In this document: positions 12,119 to 19,107 of the stretch, in pieces | Layout: every line of letters starts with the position of its first letter | Position numbering within the stretch: the first letter of the stretch is position 1 | The notes under the pieces: generated by a model | The model's input: only the letters and a program-made list of their open reading frames with translations | What the model was told of the DNA's origin: nothing | Databases searched by the model: none | Origin: Gp7-AA10 sp041483175 | GTDB lineage: Bacteria > Acidobacteriota > Thermoanaerobaculia > Gp7-AA8 | Direction: 5' to 3' | Assembly: GCA_041483175.1 (NCBI GenBank) | Contig: JBGPFD010000037.1 | Span: 1 to 20,963, forward strand | Length of the DNA: 20,963 bases | Translations under genes and position numbers: made by a program

Positions 12119-15100
12119 TTATGCCTTCTCGAGTTGGACGAGGAACGCCTTGTACTCCGGCGTCCAGGTGTTTGGATCGCCAGCCGAGGGAGTCAGGAAG
12201 TTCGCCAGCGGGCCCTCATGTCCCTTCTCGGCCGCATAGCCCCAGTGAATCGGGAAGCCGATGTGCCACACTTCTTTGCCGTCGATCTTGAGGTGCGGCA
12301 TCCGGTTAGTGACCATCGCCGTCCCTTCGATCGAGCCGCGGGCGGAGGTCACCTTCACGCGCGAGCCGTTGGCGATCCCTTTCTTGTTGGCGAGCGGCTC
12401 GGGAATCTCCACAAAGAAACCGGGCTGCAGTTCGTTGAGAACGCCTCGCTGGTGCTGGGTCCAGTAGTGGAAGTGCTCGGTCAGACGATAGGTCGTGCAG
12501 ACGATGGGGAACTGCTCGGCCTTCCCGAACGCATCCTTGTCTGAGCTGAACTTCAGCGCCGCCGGATTCGAGGTGACGTTCGGGTGCAACGCATTGGCGA
12601 CCGGCGCCTCGACCGCTTCGTAATGCTCGGGGAAGGGTCCGTCAGCCAGCACCGGCGCATACAGCCGGCCCGCTCCTTCAGGCAGCATGATGAACGCGCC
12701 GAACGTTCCCGGAGGCGCATCGGGCTTCATATCCGGAACGTCGCCCACCCACTTGGTGCCGTCCCACTTGATGCCGACGCGAGTCGGATCCCACGGTTTC
12801 CCTTCGGCATCGGCGGAGGCTCGGTTGTACATGACGCGGCGGTTCGCCGGCCACGAGAATCCCCAGTTGTGGAACATCCCGAGGCCGGTCGGATCGGCAG
12901 TGCTCCGACGCTGGGCGTTGTTTCCCGCCTCCGTGTACACGCCCGAGTGCAGCCAGTTGCCGCACATCGTGGAGCCGTCGTCCTGGAGCTGGCCGAATCC
13001 ATCGACCTGCTGGCCGGCAGTTTTCAGAACTTTGGTCTTGTCCTTCGGATCGTGAATGTCGGCCAGAGCCTTGCCGCTCATCTCCTTGAGCACCTCGGCG
13101 AGATCGGGATTCACCGGATTGGTGTACGGCCAAATCACGTTGAGGACCGGCTCCGGTACCACTCCTCCCTCTTTCCGATAGAGGTTCTGCACCGCGAGGA
13201 AAATCCGCGACACGATTTCCTGATCCGCTTTGGCCATTCCGGGAGGATCGAGCGCCTTCCACTTCCATTGCAGCCAGCGCGCGGAGTTGGTGAAGGTGCC
13301 GTCTTTCTCCGCGAAGTTCCCCGCGGGGAGGAGGAACACCTCGGTCGGGATCTGTCCGGCCGGCGGAGTTCCGTATTCCTTCGGCGCCTTCCAGAAACCC
13401 GCGGTCTCGGTCTCGACGTTATCGACCGCCACCAGCCATTTCAACTTCGACAGCGCGGCGATCATCTTCTTGGAGTTCGGGCCGAGACTGACCGGATTCA
13501 TGCCGAAGGTGATGAAGCCCTCGGGGCCCGGTTCCTTGCCGCCGGCGCGCATCGACGAACCGCGATACATGTCGTCGAAGATGTACATCCAGGAATAGTT
13601 GCCATCGATCTTCGGCAGCCAGCCGTACCCCCAGTCGTTGTCTTTGGTCGAGTTGTTCCCGTATGCCGACTTGAGCAGCGAGACCATGAACTTCGGGTAG
13701 TTCTGCCAGTAGTTCATCGACGGCCAGGGCATCTTGTTGAGCGTCGTCGGCACGGCAGCGGCGTAATACTGCTCGAGCGTCTGCAGATCGCCGGCCGGAG
13801 TCTTCAAGTAGCCCGGAAGGATTTCCGTGTTGCCGGCGGTGTCGGTGGCTCCCTGAATGTTGGAGTGACCGCGGAAGGCGTTGACACCGCCGCCCGGCCG
13901 CCCGACGTTGCCCAGCAGGAGCTGCAGCATCGCCGCGGCGCGGATCATCTGCACGGCGGTGGAGTGCTGCGTCCAGCCGAGAGCGTAGGTGATGGTGCCG
14001 GCGCGCTGGGCGTTTCCGGTGGAAGTGACGATCTCGGCGACTTTGAGGAACTTGTCCTTCGGCGTGCCGCAGATGCGCTCGACCATTTCCGGGGTGTAGC
14101 GATCGACGTGCTGCTTGAGGAGCTGCAGCGCGCAGCGCGGGTCCTGCATGGTTGGGTCGACGCCGTACGCTTTCGACTTCGGGTCCGCCTGGTAGCCCCA
14201 GCTATCCTTGGCGTACGAACGCGTCTTCGGATCCCATCCGGTGAAAAGGCCGTCGTTGAATGCAAACTCGGGCTTGATCAGGTACGGGCCGTTGGTGTGA
14301 ATCTTCACGTATTCCTGGTGATAGCGGCCGGTGTTGAGCGCGTAGCGAATCAATCCCAACAGGAAAGCGATGTCGGTTCCGGGACGAAGCGGTGCGTAGT
14401 AATCGGCGACAGCAGCCGTGCGCGTGAATCGGGGGTCGACGACCACGAGTTTCGCGCCGCGCGTCTTTCGCGCTTCCATGAACCACCTGAATCCGACGGG
14501 ATGGTTCTCGGCGGGATTGCCGCCCATCGCCAGAATGACGTCCGCGTTCTTAATGTCGATCCAGCCATTGGTCATTGCACCGCGGCCAAATGTGGCGGCC
14601 AAACTGGCCACCGTGGGGCCGTGTCAAACCCGGGCCTGGGAATCTCGGTATGGCACTCCGAAGGCGGTGATCGCCTTCCACTGCAGGAAGTTGAACTCGT
14701 TGGTATCGGTGCAGCCGCCGATCCAAGCGATGCCAGGATTGCGGTTGACCACCTGACCCTTCGCGTTCTTGGCCACGAAGCATCGGTCGCGCGTGTCCTT
14801 GACGTGCCGGGCGATGCGCGAAATCGCGTCATCCCAACTGAGGTCTTCCCACTGATCCGATCCCGGTTTGCGGACTTTCGGCCGGGTCAGGCGATTGGGA
14901 TTGGTGATGTCGTCCTTGAGGGTGATCCCCTTCGGGCAGAGGCTGCCGCGGCTAATGGGATGATCGGGATCGCCTTCCACGTGAACGACGGACGGAGTGG
15001 CGTTCTTCGATCGATCTCCGAGCGTGTGAATGATCACGCCGCAGGAAACGGCACAGTATGGACAGATGCTGCGCGTCTCCGTGGTACGCGAGATCTTGAA

Positions 15101-15199
15101 GGCCCGCATCTCCGCACGCGCTTTCGTGAGGTCGAAGCCCAGTGCAATCGCCCCACCGACCGTCGTAGCCTTCAAGAAACCACGGCGAGAGAGTTCCAT
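12119..15199 (-). CDS. fdnG: Selenocysteine-containing formate dehydrogenase-N/O alpha subunit
   Basis: This is the catalytic molybdo- or tungsto-bis-MGD subunit that oxidises formate to CO2. The product of 1026 residues contains selenocysteine at residue 192, encoded by TGA at 14626-14624. The upstream part ends DSQARV and the downstream part begins HGPTVASLAATFGRGAMTN, matching the E. coli FdnG context around its selenocysteine; both parts are in the same frame. The N-terminus has a Tat signal (SRRGFLK, 4-10). A [4Fe-4S] cluster is bound by Cys46, Cys49, Cys53 and Cys88 (ICPYCAVSCG, SLCPKG). Later family motifs include MGGNPAENHPVGFRWFMEAR, PRFTRTAAVADYYAP, GRPGGGVNAFRGHSNIQG and TYRLTEHFHYWT. 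AAAGGAGG precedes ATG 15199. Standard gene callers would split it into two genes or shorten it. Confidence 0.96.
14594..14626 (-). promoter_or_regulatory. UGA selenocysteine codon with SECIS-like hairpin
   Basis: On the coding strand the in-frame TGA (14626-14624) is followed 11 bases later by GGTGGCC (14612-14606), loop AGTTT (14605-14601) and GGCCGCC (14600-14594). This forms a 7-bp stem with one G-U pair. Bacterial SECIS elements recognised by SelB sit in this position and have a short loop with an exposed GU; the E. coli fdnG element has AAGUCUU there. The structure is seen in the sequence; the function follows from the family. Confidence 0.85.
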
Positions 15200-15233
15200 G
15201 GGGTGCCTCCTTTGCCGATCTGTAATGGGAACG

Positions 15234-15260
15234 ATGCTACTTGCAGCGGTTGGATGTCAA
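15234..15260 (-). promoter_or_regulatory. Candidate promoter of the formate dehydrogenase operon
   Basis: On the minus strand a perfect TTGACA (15255-15260) is followed after 15 bases by TAGCAT (15234-15239), a 4/6 match to the -10 consensus. This leaves a leader of about 30 bases to ATG 15199. The -35 box overlaps the stop codon of the upstream membrane-protein gene. The short spacer makes this tentative. Confidence 0.35.
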
Positions 15261-15850
15261 GGGTTCGATTCGCGAACGCGCAGCGGAAATAGATGCTCGA
15301 TCACACCGCCCTTCTTGAGCCGCGAATCGATCACGATTTTCCACCGCACGCCGTCGGCAGGCGGTGATTTTGGGAGCTGGATTTTCAGCAGACGGCTGAA
15401 CGGTTCGCCCGCGGAAGGCGACAGCCGCAGCAGCTCTTCCTCGTAGCATCGCGAGTACGCCGTCACCGTCCGTCGATATTTCGTGAAATCGGTCATCGAT
15501 TTCGACCAGCACTCGCCGACGAGCTTCACGCCGATCTCGTCGATCGATTCCGGATCGGGCTCGAGCACGCGCACGTTGGCGCTGTCGCCGTAGGCCAGCA
15601 GGTCATGGTCGATCTCCACGACCGGCTCGTGATTCTGAAGCGTTCGCCAGCAGCGCACCGCGAGATCGCACAGCAGACCAACGGCGATCAGATCGAAGAA
15701 CGCCAAGAGCAGCAGCACGAACGCCGACATCCCGGTTCGCCGATGCCACGCCAGCCATGAGGCGATGACAAAGAAACCGACCCAGATGACGGCGAACAGC
15801 AGCCGCGCGAAAAAGTCCGACCAGAGCGACGGCTTCCGCCTCAGCCGCAT
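15257..15850 (-). CDS. Unknown two-helix membrane protein
   Basis: This 197-residue protein has a basic N-terminus (MRLRRKPS) and two membrane helices (about 17-35, LLFAVIWVGFFVIASWLAW, and 42-61), then a soluble domain of about 135 residues. That domain has strand-like segments (VVEIDHDLLAYGDSANVRVL, IGVKLVGECW, RLLKIQLP, VRWKIVIDSR), suggesting a beta-sandwich. I recognise no family. It sits 57 bases upstream of the formate dehydrogenase alpha gene on the same strand, so it could belong to that transcript, but a candidate promoter within the gap argues for independence. No clear ribosome site precedes ATG 15850. Confidence 0.75.
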   Translation of the reverse strand: MRLRRKPSLWSDFFARLLFAVIWVGFFVIASWLAWHRRTGMSAFVLLLLAFFDLIAVGLLCDLAVRCWRTLQNHEPVVEIDHDLLAYGDSANVRVLEPDPESIDEIGVKLVGECWSKSMTDFTKYRRTVTAYSRCYEEELLRLSPSAGEPFSRLLKIQLPKSPPADGVRWKIVIDSRLKKGGVIEHLFPLRVRESNP

Positions 15851-15874
15851 GAAGGAACGGTAAACGGCAGCGGT

Positions 15875-15895
15875 CCGAAGGTCAATCGCCTTCGG
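15875..15895. repeat. Small hairpin upstream of the membrane-protein gene
   Basis: CCGAAGG (15875-15881) and CCTTCGG (15889-15895) form a perfect 7-bp stem with a 7-base loop. It lies just before the membrane-protein start and next to the large palindrome. No function can be assigned. Confidence 0.5.
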
Positions 15896-15901
15896 CGCCG
15901 C

Positions 15902-15970
15902 CTTTGTAGGGCACGGCTGCGCCGTGCCGTTCCTCCGGGGTGCGGCACGGCGCAGCCGTGCCCTACAAAG
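15902..15970. repeat. Perfect 28-bp inverted repeat with nested palindromes (paired repeat element)
   Basis: Bases 15902-15929 and 15943-15970 are exact reverse complements of 28 bp around a 13-base spacer. Each arm is itself palindromic: GGCACGGC and GCCGTGCC around a 3-base loop. The structure could fold as one long hairpin or as two small ones. The right arm overlaps the end of the EAL-protein gene and contains its TAG stop (15963-15965). A third copy is at 9241-9264. The paired head-to-head arrangement resembles bacterial REP/BIME elements, and the position suits a strong transcription stop. Confidence 0.85.
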
Positions 15971-17666
15971 TCATGGCCACCGTTCCCACCGACTGCGCCA
16001 CTTCAGCGTCGCCGGCGCGGGGTTGTTCCTGTGGATGCGCCAGGTAGTAGCCCTGCAGCAGATCGATCCCCAACGCGCGGCAGGTGTCGTACTCCTCGAC
16101 CGTCTCAATGCCTTCGGCGATGACCTTGGCGTTGATCTTCCCCGACAGCTCGACCAGCATTTTCACCAGGTCCTGCTTGATCGGCTCGTTCGCCAGCGTG
16201 GAGACCAGTGCCTTGGTAATTTTCAGGTAGTCGGGGGCCAGCGCGGCGATGGCTTCCAGCGATGCGTATCCCGAACCGGCGTCGTCAATGGCCACTTCGA
16301 TCCCCTTGGAGCGGAACTCATCGAGCAATCGGCGGAAAACGTTGTAATCCTCGATCGCTGCGCGCTCGGTCAGTTCGAAAACGAAATGACCGCGGTGCTC
16401 GGAAAAAAACGAGACCACCTCGTGAATGCGGAACTCCGACTCGGCAAACATCTCCGCTTCGAGGTTGAGCAGGAATTTGCGGTCGCCGAGGTCGAACGAG
16501 CGCAGACGCCGCAGAGCACACTCCAGCGCCAGGGCCTCCAGAGCCCACGCCAGCTCCGTTTCCCGCGCGAACGAGAAAAGCATGTCGGAATTGCGGAACG
16601 ACGAATGCGCGGGGCCGCGGGTCAGAATCTCATACCCGAAAACCGAGGAGTCTTTCGCCCGGACGATCGGTTGGAAGAGCGTGGTCACGCGCTTGCGACG
16701 GATGATCTCGCGCAGCTCGCGCGTGAGTTGCTTCTTCCGCTGCTGCTCGGCATCGCGCACCGCGTCGGCTGCCGTCTGCATCCCCTGATAGATCTGGCGC
16801 TCGAGGCGGATCTGCGGCCGGTAATCGATGCGCACCACGCCGACGAAGAAGCCGATCTGCTCCGGCTGCATCTGCGGAAACTGCAGCTGCATCGTCTGGA
16901 TCAGCTTCTGCCGCAGGTCGTTGCTGATGCTGTCGAACGTGAACTCCTGGCGGCTGTCGCTGCCACGTGTCTCGAAGAAGATCAAGAAGCTCGATCCGCC
17001 CGGAAGACTGGCCGCCACGATGGTCTTCGGAAAACGCGCCCGCGCTTCGGCGCTGATCACTTCGCCTGCGCGCCGGACGAACTCATCAAAGAACGCCCAG
17101 CCGTATTCCGCCTCGATCGACTCGAACTGCTCGATGTCGACGTAGACGATCCCCACCTCTCCCTGCGCGATCAAGATCTCCTTCAGCCGGTGAAGAACCA
17201 TCGGAACCGTCGGCAGCCCCGTCGCGCGATCGACGAGCAGCATCTCCACCGGACGGCCGGCAGCTTCCGGTTCCGCAGCCGGGCCTTCGCCCTTCCGGCG
17301 AAGCAACGCCGCCACGCGCTTCACCACCTGATCGCGATCGAAGGGCTTGACCAGGTAGTCGTCCGCACCGAGCTGCAAGCCTGTCAGGCGGTCTTTGACA
17401 TCGCCGCGCCCGGTGATCAGCACCACGCCGATGCCGGAAGTGCGCTGCACCGCTTTCAACGTCTGACACACTTCCCAGCCGCTGCGCTTCGGCATCATCA
17501 CATCGAGCAGGACGAGATTCGGCAGTCGCGATTGCGCTAGTGTCAGCGCTTCTTCACCGTCTCTCGCTTCCAGAAGATCGCAGTGGAGCGGCCTCAGGTA
17601 CACCTTCAGCAGCTTGACCACATCTTCGTCGTCATCGGCGATCAGCACGAGTGGACGATCGCTCAT
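15963..17666 (-). CDS. Response regulator with degenerate GGDEF and apparently active EAL domain
   Basis: This 567-residue cytoplasmic protein has three parts. The receiver (1-122) has acidic residues at 11-13 and phospho-acceptor Asp55, Thr85 and Lys107. A GGDEF-like domain (about 140-310) starts DRATGLP but carries GGSSF (223-227) in place of GGDEF, so it should not make c-di-GMP. The EAL domain (about 315-555) has EIL for EAL in GYEILTR, Asn in NLEAE, both Glu of FELTER, the DD pair in IDDAGSGY, Lys in LKITK, Glu in AEGIE and Gln in LQGYY. The residues required by characterised c-di-GMP phosphodiesterases are therefore present. ATG 17666 begins the receiver (MSDRPLVLIADDD); the extension to 17756 encodes low-complexity sequence and is rejected. 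It lies downstream of the kinase-receiver and histidine kinase genes and is a likely output of that cluster. Confidence 0.93.
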   Translation of the reverse strand: MSDRPLVLIADDDEDVVKLLKVYLRPLHCDLLEARDGEEALTLAQSRLPNLVLLDVMMPKRSGWEVCQTLKAVQRTSGIGVVLITGRGDVKDRLTGLQLGADDYLVKPFDRDQVVKRVAALLRRKGEGPAAEPEAAGRPVEMLLVDRATGLPTVPMVLHRLKEILIAQGEVGIVYVDIEQFESIEAEYGWAFFDEFVRRAGEVISAEARARFPKTIVAASLPGGSSFLIFFETRGSDSRQEFTFDSISNDLRQKLIQTMQLQFPQMQPEQIGFFVGVVRIDYRPQIRLERQIYQGMQTAADAVRDAEQQRKKQLTRELREIIRRKRVTTLFQPIVRAKDSSVFGYEILTRGPAHSSFRNSDMLFSFARETELAWALEALALECALRRLRSFDLGDRKFLLNLEAEMFAESEFRIHEVVSFFSEHRGHFVFELTERAAIEDYNVFRRLLDEFRSKGIEVAIDDAGSGYASLEAIAALAPDYLKITKALVSTLANEPIKQDLVKMLVELSGKINAKVIAEGIETVEEYDTCRALGIDLLQGYYLAHPQEQPRAGDAEVAQSVGTVAMTL

Positions 17667-17710
17667 AGCTGGCTCATGTACTTGCTCAAAACAGGCCAAG
17701 AAAAGATGCA

Positions 17711-17749
17711 GGGCCGGCGTCCTCGCCGGCCCGGGGGCGGGGGCGGGGG
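17711..17749. repeat. GC-rich hairpin followed by a G-tract
   Basis: GGGCCGGCG (17711-17719) and CGCCGGCCC (17724-17732) pair perfectly around loop TCCT. Directly after come three runs of five G separated by single C (17733-17737, 17739-17743, 17745-17749). It lies in the 108-bp gap between the kinase-receiver and EAL genes. The hairpin resembles the one at 1507-1528. The G-runs could form a quadruplex on the plus strand. Confidence 0.7.
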
Positions 17750-17774
17750 CGCCCACCGCTACACAAAACTGGGC

Positions 17775-19058
17775 TTACGCCGTCACCCCGGCCAGCGACT
17801 GCTGGACCACACGGTCGACTTCCGCAGGGTCGAGTGGCTTGAAAATCAGGCCTGCCACAAGCTCGCGGTCGGCCACGCTCAAAGACTGATTCTTCACACC
17901 GGTAATAATGACGATCCGCGGCGGCTTGCTGATCTTCGACCGTCGGATGAAGTCGATCACGCCCCAGCCATCGATCCGCGGCATCAATAAATCGAGGAAA
18001 ATCAGCGTGTACTCGTGCTGTTTCAGCGCCTTGACGGCATCGGCGCCGTTCGCCGCCTCGTCAAACGCGATCCGTCGCCGGCCGACGATGTTGGCGATCA
18101 GATATCGCGTCACCGGATCGTCATCCGCAATGAGCGCCCGCTGTCCGGGAATCGGCGCCTGCGCCGGCTCCGCCGCGGGCATTGCCACCGTCGGCGCGTC
18201 TGCTCTCGAAGGCGGTGACACGCGTGGGGCCGGCGGCGCTGCGAAATCGACTTTCGCAAGCGCGTCGACCATCTCCCCCGCGCTGCCGAAGCGGCGCTCG
18301 GGTTTTTTCTGCAGAGCGCGGCGGACGACTTCCACGAGCGAAGCGGGAGCGGCCGGCGCGACCGCACCGAGGTCGCTCGGCTCCTGCATGATGATGTTCA
18401 TCATGGTCTCGGTGACCGATTCCCCTTCGAACGGGCGCTTGCCGGCCACAGCTTCGTAGAGCACCACACCGAGCGAGAAAAGGTCGCTGCGCGCATCCAC
18501 CGTCCTGCCGAGGGCCTGCTCGGGAGACATATAAAAAGGAGTGCCCACGATCAGTCCGGCCTGGGTCAGAGTCGGAGAATCAGTGGTCGAGATGATTTGT
18601 TTGGCGATGCCGAAGTCGAGCACCTTCACGACCCGTTTGCCGACGATGATGTTGTCCGGCTTGACGTCGCGATGAACGACTCCCTTTCCGTGAGCTTCGG
18701 CCAGGGCTTCGGCGACCTGCCGCACGATGCGCACGGCGTCGCGAGGCGGCAGCGCGCCACGCGCGAGCACGGTGGCCAGCGACTCTCCCTCGACCAGTTC
18801 CATGGCGATGAAGAGCTTGTCGGCCTCCTGCTCGATCGAATAGATGGTGGCGATATTCGGGTGATTCATCTGCGCGATGGTGCGGGCCTCGCGCAGGAAG
18901 CGGGCTTTCCACTCCGGATCGCTGGCGATCTTCTCGGAAAGGATCTTGATGGCCACCGGCCGCAGCAGGCGCGTGTCCTCGGCGCGCCACACCTCACCCA
19001 TACCTCCAGCACCGAGGCGATCGATCAGCCGATAGCAACCAAGCAACTCTGTGGACAT
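17775..19058 (-). CDS. Ser/Thr protein kinase fused to a C-terminal receiver domain
   Basis: This 427-residue cytoplasmic protein has a Hanks-type kinase domain (about 9-270): glycine loop GAGGMGEV (16-23), Lys38 in VAIKIL, Glu57 in LREARTI, catalytic loop HRDVKPDN (129-136), DFG (148-150) and SPEQ in place of APE. A proline- and alanine-rich linker (about 275-305) leads to a full receiver domain (about 308-425) with ADDD, phospho-acceptor Asp356 (FLDLLMP), Thr386 (IITGV) and Lys407 (IFKPL). There is no membrane helix, unlike many bacterial kinases of this type. The fusion suggests that His-Asp phosphorelay input could control Ser/Thr phosphorylation. It lies 49 bases downstream of a hybrid histidine kinase with an HPt domain, an obvious candidate donor. 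No strong ribosome site precedes ATG 19058. Confidence 0.94.
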   Translation of the reverse strand: MSTELLGCYRLIDRLGAGGMGEVWRAEDTRLLRPVAIKILSEKIASDPEWKARFLREARTIAQMNHPNIATIYSIEQEADKLFIAMELVEGESLATVLARGALPPRDAVRIVRQVAEALAEAHGKGVVHRDVKPDNIIVGKRVVKVLDFGIAKQIISTTDSPTLTQAGLIVGTPFYMSPEQALGRTVDARSDLFSLGVVLYEAVAGKRPFEGESVTETMMNIIMQEPSDLGAVAPAAPASLVEVVRRALQKKPERRFGSAGEMVDALAKVDFAAPPAPRVSPPSRADAPTVAMPAAEPAQAPIPGQRALIADDDPVTRYLIANIVGRRRIAFDEAANGADAVKALKQHEYTLIFLDLLMPRIDGWGVIDFIRRSKISKPPRIVIITGVKNQSLSVADRELVAGLIFKPLDPAEVDRVVQQSLAGVTA

Positions 19059-19107
19059 GAATTAGCCGTGCGAGGATAACAAAGCAGACGATCGGCCGCA
19101 GCCGTAA

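Noticed and set aside
14612..14626. Interruption of the formate dehydrogenase alpha gene as a pseudogene or two separate genes
   Set aside because: The break is a single in-frame TGA at the exact selenocysteine position of the family with a SECIS-like hairpin next to it; the frame is intact on both sides.
12584..15292. A 902-codon open frame on the plus strand, antisense to the formate dehydrogenase alpha gene
   Set aside because: Its translation is rich in Arg, His, Val and Gly without domain motifs, as expected from the complement of a high-GC gene with strong third-position bias. The minus strand encodes a clear FdnG homologue.
15924..17540. A 538-codon plus-strand open frame antisense to the EAL-protein gene (and a similar 419-codon one at 3856-5115)
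   Set aside because: Shadow frames of well-supported minus-strand genes; no recognisable motifs and no plausible ribosome sites.
4051..17732. CRISPR-like array from the multiple palindromic repeats
   Set aside because: The repeats are of different families, lie kilobases apart between genes, and have no regular spacers or cas genes.
17667..17756. Upstream start of the receiver-EAL protein at 17756
   Set aside because: The extension encodes Ala-Pro repeats from the G/C tract and hairpin; the receiver domain begins at ATG 17666.
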